This document shows, one piece after another, positions 25,220 through 33,375 of a DNA stretch of 33,376 nt. Each line of letters opens with the position of its first letter. The first letter of the stretch is position 1. The DNA comes from Chloroflexota bacterium (GTDB lineage: Bacteria; Chloroflexota; UBA6077; FW602-bin22; JAMCWG01): NCBI GenBank assembly GCA_023475235.1, contig JAMCWG010000006.1, positions 1 to 33,376 of the forward strand. Reading direction: 5' to 3'. The notes under the pieces are model-generated. The model did no database searches, was not told the DNA's origin, and saw nothing but the letters and a program-made list of their open reading frames with translations. The translations under genes and the position numbers were made by a program.

Positions 25220-28200
25220 TTACCGAACGGTTGCTGTAGTGTCCTTGTGGTTGTTCCAGCCCGGCGCCACCGTGCTGTAAGCATAGGCGCGGATGATGTA
25301 GGTGCCCGGCGGCAGGGTGCCGGCGGATACGGACTTACGGAAGCCGGAATAGAGGAATTGGGAGCCGTAACTGGTCGCAACTGACGGCTGTGCCCCTCCG
25401 TAGCTGGCCAGCCCCAGGCTGGTGACGCCGCCGGTGGACTGAGAGATGGCGTAGAGACCCACCGCCGATACGCCGGTCCCCGTGGCCGCGCCGCGGTCGA
25501 TAGCCCAGCCCGTGATGTCGAAGGGCTGCGTCACCGTGATTCCCGAAGTTGGCGCGGTTATTTCCATAACGGGGTTGCTACTGCTGGCAACGGTGATCGA
25601 CACGTCAGAGCTGTTGTTCCATCCCCCCGCGACGGTGCTGTAGGCGTAAGCTCGAATCGTGTAGCTGCCTGGCGACAGCGCACCGGCGGCTACGGACTTG
25701 CGAAAGCCCGAGTTGAGGAACTGAGAGCCGTAGGTGGCCGCGACATCTGACCTGGCTTCACCGTAGCCGGCCAGTCCCAGGCTGGTGACGCCGCCGGTGG
25801 ACTGCGAGATGGCGTAGAGACCCACTGCCGACACGCCGGTCCCGGCGGCCGCCCCCCGGTCGATAGCCCATCCTGCTATGTCGAAGGCCCCCGTCAGCGT
25901 GGCGCCCGGGCCGGGCGAGGAGATGCCCATCACCGGGCTGCTGCCGCTGATGATGGTGATTGCCAGATCTGCATAGCTGGTCCAACCCCCTGCGACGGTG
26001 CTGTAGGCATAGGCGCGGATAGTGTAGTTGCCCGGCGACAGCGTGCCCGCAGCCAGTGACTTGCGAAAGCCCGAGTTGAGGAACTGAGAGCCGTAGGTGC
26101 CGGCCACGTCCGTCATGGCTTCACCGTAGCTGGCCAGCCCCAGGCTGGTGACGCCTCCCGTAGACTGCGAGATGGCGTAGAGGCCGACCGCCGACACGCC
26201 CGTCCCCGTGGCTGCCCCCCGGTCGATGGCCCAGCCGGCAATGTCGAACGAGCCTGCCTTGCTGGAGCCGGCAGTTGGAGAGGTTATCTGCACGGCCGGG
26301 TTGCTGGCGCCGTTGACGGTAATGGCGACGTCGTCGGAGTTGCTGAAGCTGGCCGACACCGTGCTGTATGCATAGGCCCGGATAGTATACGCTCCGGCCG
26401 GCAGCGTCCCGGCAGGCACGGTCAGATCGAAGCCGGAGTTGGTGAACCGGCTGCCATAGGTGCTGCCCACAGCCGGCCGGCTACCTCCATAGGTGGCCGC
26501 GCCCAGGAAGACGTTGGCGCCACCTCCCTGCGGGAACGCCCAGACGTGCACGGCGCTGACGCCCGTGCCGGAGCTGGCGGCGGTGTCGATGGCCCAGCCG
26601 CTGACGGTGAAGGGCTGGCTGACGGTGGCGCCCTGAGGGGGCGAATCGAGGCTCATCACCGGGCCGCTAACCACGGTCACGCGCACCACCCTCGCGTCGT
26701 TGAAGGAGCGGGCCACCGTGCTGTAGGCGAAGGCCGTAATGTCGTACGTGCCCGGCGGCAGGCCGGTGGCCCTCAGCTCGAAGCCGGAGTTGGTGAACCG
26801 GCTGCCGTAAGTGTCGCCGACAGAAGGCCGGCTGCTGCCGTAGGTGGCCGCGCCCAGGAAGACATTGGCGCCGCCGCTCACGGGCGCAGCCCAGACGTGC
26901 ACGGCGCCGACGCCCGTTCCCGAGGGATCGGCCGTGTCGATGGCCCACCCGCTGACGGTGAAGGGTTGGCTGACGGTGGCGCCCTGCGTGGGCGCCTCGA
27001 TGTCCATCGTCGCCGTCCCGGCCGCCTCCAGCAGGATAACGGGCTCGCCGCCGATGATGTAATCGTTGGGGTCGCCGGAGAAGTTATTGTTGTTGGTGGC
27101 GCCTCGCAGGGTGAGGTTGTAGCGCCCGTTGTAGGAGGCCACCGCCACGGTCTGTCCGTTCGGGTACACGCGTATCGCCTGGGCGGCCGTTGCCGGCAGC
27201 GAATAGGCCGCGTCGCCAGCAGTGTTCTTCCAGAGGGCCGTGACGCGGCCCCAGGGGGTCCCGGTGATCGCCACGCGGTCTACTGCCCCATCGGTGGTGC
27301 GGGCGGCCTGCGTGAAGCTCCGGAAGTACTGGGCCACCACCTGGTAGGTGGTATAGACGGGCCTGGCCGTGCCGTCGTTGCGGTAGAGGCCATATGCCTC
27401 GCCGATGCCGTCGTCGCACATCTGGTGGAAGATGATCCGCGTCACGCCGGCGGCGAAGGCATAGGCCGTGGCCTGGACGGCGAAGTACGTCTGGTCGGTG
27501 AGGGTCCCCTTGCCCGGCGATGGGCAGGTTTGGGTCGGGAAAGCGTAGTCGCTGCAGGCCGGCAAGTTGGTCTCGTTGATCCAGATATCCTTGCCCAGGA
27601 TGCCTTTGCTGGCCATTATCTGCTGCGCTTCGACGACTTTGTCGTACAGGTCCTTCGACCGGCTGTACTGGTGCTTCGGCAGGATGTCGAAGAAATAGGC
27701 GTTGGCGCTCGACGCGGGGATGGCCTTTAGCGCGTTCAGCGCGTCTCCCAGCCACCAGGGCTTCTCCCAGTACTCCAGGCCGCCCATCAGTACCTTGGCG
27801 CTGGGATCGGCGGCCTTAACGGCCAGGTAGCCCACCTGCAGCAGGCGGGCGTATTCGGCCGTCGTTCCGTTCCAGAAGAAAGAGAAGTCGGGCTCGTTCC
27901 ACATCTCCCAATGGCTGATGCTCTGGCCGGGGCCCCAGCCGCGCTGGGCGGCCAGCACGCCGCCCGGCTTGTAGCGGGCCACGGTGGTATTGACGAAGCG
28001 TGCCCAGTAGTTGTTCGGGTTGATGGCCTTGCCGGGCGACCACGTATCGCTGCCGTCGGCGAACACTGGCTGGTAGAGGTCCAGGGGCGTGGTGGTGGCG
28101 GCGCTGAAGGGCAGACTCTCGCCTCGCTCGGCAGCGGCCCGCTGGGCGGAGCGGTAGGCCTCCGCCGCCGCCCGGTCGCCCAGCTTGGGGGCGGGGATTT

Positions 28201-28564
28201 GCGGCGAGCCGCCGGTGGAGTAGAAAGAGGGCGTATTCAGCAGGGCGACGTCGGTGTGGAAGCCCCCTTCCACATCGGCGATGACCGTTGCGTCCGAAGC
28301 CGAGAAACTGTACGATCCCCGGCTGGTCTCCACGTCGGGCCAGTACAGCGCCCAGCGGTTCCACTGAGCGCCGGCGTCCCTGGCCCACTGGTAGTGTGAA
28401 GGCTGAGGGGGATAGTTTCCATAAGCGATGTGACTGATGCCGAACTGGGGGTTGCCGGAGACGGATGACAGCATCGCTGCGCTATTCGCTTGTCCTCGGC
28501 CAGGCATCAGGCCCATCAGGATCGCCAGCAGCAGGGCGGCCGAGGTCAAGGCCAGTCGTCGCAA
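25220..28564 (-). CDS. Secreted glycoside-hydrolase-like protein with five tandem Ig-like repeats
   Basis: A 1114-residue exported protein. TTG 28564 with GGAGG eight bases upstream gives a clean signal (MRRLALTSAALLLAILMGLM). The frame extends 63 bases further to another TTG without a ribosome site. Residues about 35-420 form a GH39/GH5-like barrel with candidate acid/base E224 (EMWNEPDFSFFW) and nucleophile E331 (IWINETNLP). A beta-rich linker domain (430-515) follows. The rest is five repeats starting near 520, 637, 758, 879 and 1000. Each has a GWAID core, TYGS(R/Q)F, SGF and a YAYSTV ending. It probably acts on extracellular polysaccharide; the substrate is unknown. It is the last gene of the minus-strand envelope run. 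Confidence 0.85.
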   Translation of the reverse strand: MRRLALTSAALLLAILMGLMPGRGQANSAAMLSSVSGNPQFGISHIAYGNYPPQPSHYQWARDAGAQWNRWALYWPDVETSRGSYSFSASDATVIADVEGGFHTDVALLNTPSFYSTGGSPQIPAPKLGDRAAAEAYRSAQRAAAERGESLPFSAATTTPLDLYQPVFADGSDTWSPGKAINPNNYWARFVNTTVARYKPGGVLAAQRGWGPGQSISHWEMWNEPDFSFFWNGTTAEYARLLQVGYLAVKAADPSAKVLMGGLEYWEKPWWLGDALNALKAIPASSANAYFFDILPKHQYSRSKDLYDKVVEAQQIMASKGILGKDIWINETNLPACSDYAFPTQTCPSPGKGTLTDQTYFAVQATAYAFAAGVTRIIFHQMCDDGIGEAYGLYRNDGTARPVYTTYQVVAQYFRSFTQAARTTDGAVDRVAITGTPWGRVTALWKNTAGDAAYSLPATAAQAIRVYPNGQTVAVASYNGRYNLTLRGATNNNNFSGDPNDYIIGGEPVILLEAAGTATMDIEAPTQGATVSQPFTVSGWAIDTADPSGTGVGAVHVWAAPVSGGANVFLGAATYGSSRPSVGDTYGSRFTNSGFELRATGLPPGTYDITAFAYSTVARSFNDARVVRVTVVSGPVMSLDSPPQGATVSQPFTVSGWAIDTAASSGTGVSAVHVWAFPQGGGANVFLGAATYGGSRPAVGSTYGSRFTNSGFDLTVPAGTLPAGAYTIRAYAYSTVSASFSNSDDVAITVNGASNPAVQITSPTAGSSKAGSFDIAGWAIDRGAATGTGVSAVGLYAISQSTGGVTSLGLASYGEAMTDVAGTYGSQFLNSGFRKSLAAGTLSPGNYTIRAYAYSTVAGGWTSYADLAITIISGSSPVMGISSPGPGATLTGAFDIAGWAIDRGAAAGTGVSAVGLYAISQSTGGVTSLGLAGYGEARSDVAATYGSQFLNSGFRKSVAAGALSPGSYTIRAYAYSTVAGGWNNSSDVSITVASSSNPVMEITAPTSGITVTQPFDITGWAIDRGAATGTGVSAVGLYAISQSTGGVTSLGLASYGGAQPSVATSYGSQFLYSGFRKSVSAGTLPPGTYIIRAYAYSTVAPGWNNHKDTTATVR
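25223..27007 (-). repeat. Five tandem ~363-bp repeats encoding Ig-like modules
   Basis: Repeat starts at residues 520, 637, 758, 879 and 1000 give steps of 117, 121, 121 and 121 codons. Repeats 1-2 form one subgroup (GWAIDT, GSRFTNSGF). Repeats 3-5 form another (GWAIDRG, YAISQSTGGVTSLGL, GSQFLNSGFRKS) and look nearly identical at DNA level over long stretches, for example around 25400-25510 and 25760-25870. Confidence 0.85.
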
Positions 28565-28598
28565 ATTGTTTTCCTCCACGCCTTGACGGCCAGGGAAT

Positions 28599-28627
28599 AG
28601 GTTAGCCTTATGCTGCCCGCGAGTCAA
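28599..28627 (-). promoter_or_regulatory. Possible promoter for the Ig-repeat glycosidase gene
   Basis: Minus strand TTGACT (28622-28627), 17 bases, then TAACCT (28599-28604). The -35 is good and the -10 weak. It lies 35 bases before the TTG start at 28564. Confidence 0.3.
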
Positions 28628-28656
28628 GCCCTGGCTCGATAGGGTCGAGGCGGGAG

Positions 28657-28681
28657 GCTCGGGATACGCACCCCGCCGAGC
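28657..28681 (-). terminator. Hairpin directly after the zinc-ribbon gene
   Basis: Arms GCTCGG (28657-28662) and CCGAGC (28676-28681) begin on the base after the minus-strand stop at 28682. A second small hairpin, CTCGA/TCGAG, lies at 28635-28649. There is no T-run, so factor-independent termination is doubtful. Confidence 0.35.
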
Positions 28682-29710
28682 TTAATGAACGAGCTCGATG
28701 CTCTCAAAAGCGGCGCGGCATACCGGCAGGACCTGGTCCCACATCTCCGCCGAGCTGCCACAGAAGACGGTGTTCGCTACCCCCGGCTGGCTGATATCCC
28801 ACCAGATGAACTCGTAGGTGCCCCCGGCCCCGGTCACCCTTGCCGTCGCCGTCCAGCCGGCGTTCTTGGCGTTCTCGATCGGCTCCAGCGGGCCTTCAGT
28901 CAAGTCCGCTTCTCCGAACTGCGTTGCATACTCCGACACGAGGCTATCTTCGAACGCGAGGAGTAGGTCCGCTGAGGGGACCGTGTCGAGCGTCGTCAAG
29001 GGGTAGATCTGGAAGGCGAACGCTCCGAGCTTACTAAGAAGGAACGTGCGTGCCTCGCCACCTTTGGCGAAGAAGGAGAGCCACCCTTCCCTCGGCCCGT
29101 CCACCGACTCTGAGCGCTCCCAGCCCTGTGGAGGCTGCAACCGCACACCGAGGGCATTCTGCGTCACCGCGGAGGCGAGGACCGGCGGCGTCGGCTTGGG
29201 CACGGAAGTGGGCGTGGGGGGCTTCGGTGCCGGCGACGGCGTTGGTGGAACGCGCGTGGGGCTTGGAATGACGGCCGGCGCCGTGGTCGGAGATGCGGCC
29301 GGCTTGGCTGTCGGGGCGGATGTCGCCGTCGGCAAGGACGTAGGAGATTGGGTGGCAATCTCCTGCGCTACGGCGACAGCGGTCGCCGTGGGGAGGGGCA
29401 CGCCTCTCGCCTGGCCTGCAAGCCCGGCTATGCCTCCTCGCACAGCGTCTCCTGCGAAAAGGAGAACGGCGAGACCGATAGCCACGACCGCCAGAACGCT
29501 GGAAAGAACGATAAGGAGGGGACTGCCGCCGCGAGGTTGTGCCGCGCCGGGTCCCGCCGGATAGGGAGCCGCTGGCGGGGGCGTTGTGACGCCTGTGGCA
29601 CGCTCTTCAGCCACCCTTACCGGGCCGGCAGGGGGCATCAGTGGGCTGCCGCATTGCCCGCAGAAACTCGCGCCTTCCGCGGCCTTTGCTCCGCAGTTGC
29701 CGCAATACAA
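28682..29710 (-). CDS. Zinc-ribbon membrane protein with Pro/Thr-rich linker and C-terminal domain
   Basis: A 342-residue protein. The N-terminal double-CxxC zinc ribbon (C3, C6, C17, C20) is cytoplasmic. A Pro-rich stretch, one membrane span (about 64-86) and a long Pro/Thr/Ala linker (100-178) follow. The extracytoplasmic domain of about 160 residues begins LGVRLQPPQGWERSE and resembles PsbP/DUF1795-like folds only in its opening strand pattern. Function is unknown. TTG 29710 has AGGAGGT five bases upstream and starts directly at MYCGNCG. The layout of a cytosolic segment, a span and a low-complexity linker resembles the subtilisin-family protein upstream in the same run. Confidence 0.8.
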   Translation of the reverse strand: MYCGNCGAKAAEGASFCGQCGSPLMPPAGPVRVAEERATGVTTPPPAAPYPAGPGAAQPRGGSPLLIVLSSVLAVVAIGLAVLLFAGDAVRGGIAGLAGQARGVPLPTATAVAVAQEIATQSPTSLPTATSAPTAKPAASPTTAPAVIPSPTRVPPTPSPAPKPPTPTSVPKPTPPVLASAVTQNALGVRLQPPQGWERSESVDGPREGWLSFFAKGGEARTFLLSKLGAFAFQIYPLTTLDTVPSADLLLAFEDSLVSEYATQFGEADLTEGPLEPIENAKNAGWTATARVTGAGGTYEFIWWDISQPGVANTVFCGSSAEMWDQVLPVCRAAFESIELVH

Positions 29711-29794
29711 TTGGCACCTCCTCGTGTCCCGGTATCTATGTATCTGGATAGCTTGCCGTCCACTATGCCACCAGCGCCGAGCCAGGGCTGAAGG

Positions 29795-30115
29795 TCAGTT
29801 TCGATAACGTGCAAAGCTGGTTGTCCCAGTGACAGTAGATAGGGCCAACTCTGGGCTCACAATAGGCTTCAACTTCTTAGAGGGGTCTTTCAAGTCCTGG
29901 ACCATTAGTCCAGCGCAGGGATTGCCGTCTGTCAACGGCGCGGAGTCCACATCTATGGTGGTCGGCTGATCCAGATTCGCTGCATAAACGCCGGCGTGAT
30001 TATCCAGACTGCCAGACAGGGCTATGGCAATCATCAGGCAACCAATAACGAGCACTGCCAACCGGTGTGGTACAAGCCATTGAAGGGCTAAGCGGGTCTT
30101 CTCATCCGACTTCAT
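29795..30115 (-). CDS. Small single-span exported or membrane protein, unknown function
   Basis: A 106-residue protein I do not recognise. The N-terminus is basic, with one hydrophobic span (about 19-35) carrying VIGC (Cys26), which fits a lipobox pattern but is followed by more hydrophobic residues. A possible signal cleavage lies after GVYA (about 46). The rest is polar with one further Cys. ATG 30115 has the site AAGGAAGGT spaced by 5; GTG 30118 is adjacent. Its first 14 bases overlap the end of the Lgt-like gene, so translation is probably coupled. A normal ribosome site, the tight overlap and a sensible signal-type N-terminus support it as a real gene. Confidence 0.6.
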   Translation of the reverse strand: MKSDEKTRLALQWLVPHRLAVLVIGCLMIAIALSGSLDNHAGVYAANLDQPTTIDVDSAPLTDGNPCAGLMVQDLKDPSKKLKPIVSPELALSTVTGTTSFARYRN

Positions 30116-30953
30116 CACACACCTTCCTTAAGATTGGCTTGGGGGTGGCTAAGCCCGAAGTTACCAGTAATCCATAGAAGAGCAATCCCAGACACACGAT
30201 GATGATCGTCGCGTACAGGGCCGGATAAAACCAGTCGTGTACGCCAAGTGTTGGGGGAGTCTGTCTCAGGGGGAAATTGAGCCAGCGGAAGGCGGTGAAC
30301 CAGGCCGAGAAAGCCAGGATTGCCGTCCCATCTGCCATCCGGCGACGTAGTAGCCAGACTGCGAGTGCCGCTCCCGCCAGAGCAGCGGCAGACTCATACA
30401 ACTGGGTGGGGTGCACAGGCAATGGACCGCCAGCGAACAGGCCGATGCCGCTGATGATTTGGTGAACGTGGGGGTTGCTGGCGACCGGGAATGTCACACC
30501 CCATGGCAGGTCGGTGACCTTCCCGGCGCAGCACCCCGCCAGGAAGCATCCCACCCGCATTATGGCGATTCCCGTGCCCAGGGCCGGCGCTGCAGCATCG
30601 GCCAGCCGCAGCAGGGGGACAGACAGCGCCCGACAGCTAACAACACCCACCACCATCGCCAGGAACAGGCCGCCGTACAGAGCAAAGCCCGACGAATCCA
30701 GGGCGAATGCCTCACCCGGCTCGCGGGCGTATACCTCCGGGTTGCTGGCGATATCGAGCAGGCGCGCCCCCAGGGGAGTGGCAGCGGCCATCGCGGCCAG
30801 GCAGAAGAGGCTGCGTCCGGCGGGCAGGCCACGGCGGGCCGCAACGACTACCCCGAGGCCAATGGTGATCGCCGCTGCCAGGTACAAGAATGTGCTGTAG
30901 GAGGCCACTGCTATCAGGTGACCCGCTAGAACGAAGGACAGCACTGGCTGCAC
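30102..30953 (-). CDS. Prolipoprotein diacylglyceryl transferase (Lgt)-like membrane protein
   Basis: A 283-residue polytopic membrane protein with about seven spans and Lgt features: GFALYGGLFLAM (89-100), a central RVGCFLAGCC (133-142), HPTQLYES (181-188) and FRWLNFPLR (222-230). Lgt adds diacylglycerol to the lipobox Cys of prolipoproteins. Here the canonical GRIGNF reads RVGCF and is followed by a Cys pair, and the late Glu of the RxxxExxR-type segment is missing. It is therefore probably a divergent paralogue with changed chemistry or substrate. GTG 30953 is 7 bases after the protease stop. The small protein gene overlaps its end. Confidence in the family is good, in the activity low. 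Confidence 0.75.
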   Translation of the reverse strand: MQPVLSFVLAGHLIAVASYSTFLYLAAAITIGLGVVVAARRGLPAGRSLFCLAAMAAATPLGARLLDIASNPEVYAREPGEAFALDSSGFALYGGLFLAMVVGVVSCRALSVPLLRLADAAAPALGTGIAIMRVGCFLAGCCAGKVTDLPWGVTFPVASNPHVHQIISGIGLFAGGPLPVHPTQLYESAAALAGAALAVWLLRRRMADGTAILAFSAWFTAFRWLNFPLRQTPPTLGVHDWFYPALYATIIIVCLGLLFYGLLVTSGLATPKPILRKVCDEVG

Positions 30954-30960
30954 AGCTACC

Positions 30961-33375
30961 CTACTGCTTGGGCTTGGAAACCGAGAAGGAGCCCGTTATT
31001 CGCAGGACGACGGCCCCCTTGTCTTCCAAGGTCATGCTGAACGGTCCTGAGATGGTGTAGTCGTTGCCACCGACCGCGACGCGGCCCTCGAAGTGAAGGC
31101 CTCCCCCTTGTTCTTTGCCGTCGATGGTCACTCGATCGCCGTCAAAACGATAGGGCATAGGGTTGCTCCGGCTCTCTTTGCCTTTCTCGTCCACGTTGAC
31201 GATCGTAACCATTCCCGTGCTGGGAGACTGGCCCTGGAAGTCCATCGTCATAGGCCTGGCATTCCCGAGCTGCGTTTTGATCGCCTGCTCACAATCCTCT
31301 TTCTTTATGATTGTCGGCGGCTTCTTATCGTCGAAGGGATCGGGTATGACGATGTCGCTGCCGCTGAACTTAGCATCGGTCATCGTCATCGTTCCTTCCC
31401 ATTTGCCGTTGAGGTCGATCACCTCTAGATTGGCGTCGCAGCAGGCGCCGGTGTCCAGCCGGCAGATGCGCACGGTGGGCTTCTTCTTTTCGTCCTGAAG
31501 GGCCACTTCCCAGGTTACCTCGCCGGGAGCGGCCAGCTTCTTGCTCGGCGCTCCAGTCACCGTGGCGCCCCCGCCTCTGATCTCGGCCTTGACGTCGGTC
31601 CCCTCGGAGCCCACTGCGTCCAGCTTGGCCTTGACGGTGTACTCCTTAGCGCTCTTGGATGACGCCGATCCCTCGATGCTGGCGAGCTGCTCCAGCCGCT
31701 TGGGGTCGAGGGCTTGCTTGCCCTCGGTCTTCAGCTTGTCATTGATGACCTTCAAGACTGCTTCGTCCACCCGGAGCACGCCCGCGCCCATATTCGCGGG
31801 GACCATCTTGGTCTCCTTCGAGTCTGGGTTCTGCACATCGCGTCGTGCCGTCGCGACTAGGAGCTGTTTTATCTCCTCTGCCGTTAGCTTCGGGTTGATG
31901 GAGCGTAGCATTGCCGCAGCAGCGGTGACCATGGGCGTGGCAAACGACGTGCCGCTGGCCTTGACAACTTTGCCATCCGGGCCAGTGCCCAGAGGTACGT
32001 CAACCCCTGGAGCTGAGATAGTGACCTCTCCATCGCCCGTTGCTTTGTTCGAGAAATCGGCCCTATTCCCATCGTTGTCGATGGCCCCAACGGTGATCAC
32101 GTTGGGCAGCTTCTGCCCGCCTAAATTGTAGTTCTTTCCGTTCAGGTCGCCGTTTTCGTTCCCGGCCGCGGCTACGAAGAGTACCTGGGGGTACTTCTGC
32201 TGCATCTTCTCAAGGAATATCCGGTACGCCTTGGTTTCAGCCTCCAACGAGGCGTCCGGATGGTCCGGGCCCCACGAGTAGTTGATTATGGTGGCCCCGC
32301 TCTGAATGAGCTTGGCCATGCGCTGGAAGCCACTGCAGGTGTAAGTCTTGCCGTCTGTGTAAACGATCTTCGAGGGATCGTTCGGGTCAGCAGCCACCTC
32401 CGAAAAACCCGTCTGGCCTACGCTCAGGTTCTTGACGGTGACGGTCACATGGTTGCCCAGGATGCTCCCCACGCCAGCCATGCCCCCGTTGTCGGGATTG
32501 GCTCCGATCACATGGGTTACCATAGTGGAATGGGTCAACCCACCGTTCCTGACGTTTCCAGCCTTGTCCTTGCTTGGCTGATCAGTCTGGTCCACGGGGT
32601 CGATGGTGTTGATGTTGGTCGTGCCTTTGATCTCCCCCGACTTGTTGTAGAGCGGGGTATCGGCGACCCCCACGGTGACATCGCCCAGGGCCACGCCGCT
32701 AGCCTTCATAATAGCCCAGGCCCGTCCGACTCCGATCACGCCGTAGGCCCTCCCATTCTCTCCATCGAAAAACGGGTCCGCGAAAGGACTGCAGGACTTG
32801 CACGGGATCTCACGGATGTACTGCGCGCTGTTGGCAAAGGCCACCTCGACACCTGCCAAGCCCGATGCCTTGCTGATCGAAGCCTTGAGGTCGGCCTCGG
32901 TGGTGCCTTTGGTCTCGATCTGGTACATCCCGAAGAACTCGACCTCGCCGACGATGGTGCCACCCAGCTCGCCGGCCACCCGCTCGGCATCCTGGCGGGT
33001 CTGCCCTTCCTTCATCACCACGGCCACCTGGTTGGCCGGGGCTTCCCCGAACTCCTTTGACGTTATGATCTTTGCCGGCTCGGGGTCCTTGGCCTCGGCC
33101 TTGCCCAGGACCGGCTTGGAAGGCGTTGCCGTTGGGCTTGGGCTCGGCTTGGCGACGGCAGGCACCGCCGTCGGGATGGTCCCGCCCGACTTCACGGCGA
33201 CCTCCGTCGCGGGAGGCGGGGCATCGACCGGCGCGGTGGATGTCTTGATTGTCGAATTCCACAGCAAGAAGCCCCCGGCGCCAATCGCGGCCAGCAGGAC
33301 CACGGCCAGAACGGCAACCAGTGCTCCACTCCCGCCGCTCCTCTTAGCGGGAGCTGGGCCCGCCGGTGCGGCAGG
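30961..33375 (-). CDS. Membrane-anchored subtilisin-family (S8) serine protease, N-terminus beyond window
   Basis: The frame is open to the right edge, so the start lies outside; a GTG at 33303 would fall inside the membrane span and has no ribosome site. Numbering from that codon, a basic Pro/Ala-rich segment and a membrane span (about -10 to 15) come first, then a Pro/Thr linker. An I9-like propeptide covers about 91-162 and the S8 domain about 185-515. Catalytic residues are D215 (VGVADTPLY), H258 (THSTMVTH), oxyanion N382 (AAAGNENG) and S453 (GTSFATP). The His motif reads HST instead of the usual HGT. After it come an Ig-like domain and a lipocalin-like beta-barrel region (about 655-780). 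It is the first visible gene of a tight run with the Lgt-like and small-protein genes. Confidence 0.85.
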   Translation of the reverse strand, partial: PAAPAGPAPAKRSGGSGALVAVLAVVLLAAIGAGGFLLWNSTIKTSTAPVDAPPPATEVAVKSGGTIPTAVPAVAKPSPSPTATPSKPVLGKAEAKDPEPAKIITSKEFGEAPANQVAVVMKEGQTRQDAERVAGELGGTIVGEVEFFGMYQIETKGTTEADLKASISKASGLAGVEVAFANSAQYIREIPCKSCSPFADPFFDGENGRAYGVIGVGRAWAIMKASGVALGDVTVGVADTPLYNKSGEIKGTTNINTIDPVDQTDQPSKDKAGNVRNGGLTHSTMVTHVIGANPDNGGMAGVGSILGNHVTVTVKNLSVGQTGFSEVAADPNDPSKIVYTDGKTYTCSGFQRMAKLIQSGATIINYSWGPDHPDASLEAETKAYRIFLEKMQQKYPQVLFVAAAGNENGDLNGKNYNLGGQKLPNVITVGAIDNDGNRADFSNKATGDGEVTISAPGVDVPLGTGPDGKVVKASGTSFATPMVTAAAAMLRSINPKLTAEEIKQLLVATARRDVQNPDSKETKMVPANMGAGVLRVDEAVLKVINDKLKTEGKQALDPKRLEQLASIEGSASSKSAKEYTVKAKLDAVGSEGTDVKAEIRGGGATVTGAPSKKLAAPGEVTWEVALQDEKKKPTVRICRLDTGACCDANLEVIDLNGKWEGTMTMTDAKFSGSDIVIPDPFDDKKPPTIIKKEDCEQAIKTQLGNARPMTMDFQGQSPSTGMVTIVNVDEKGKESRSNPMPYRFDGDRVTIDGKEQGGGLHFEGRVAVGGNDYTISGPFSMTLEDKGAVVLRITGSFSVSKPKQ

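Noticed and set aside
25223-27007. Regular repeats considered as a CRISPR array
   Set aside because: The period is about 363 bp, there are no unique 30-40 bp spacers, and the frame codes for Ig-like modules.
26546-27730. A 394-codon open frame on the plus strand opposite the Ig-repeat glycosidase
   Set aside because: Its internal repeats are only the complement of the Ig repeats on the other strand, and there is no ribosome site.
33301-33303. GTG as the start of the subtilisin-family protease
   Set aside because: It falls inside the membrane span, has no ribosome site, and the frame continues openly to the window edge with a basic Pro/Ala-rich segment.
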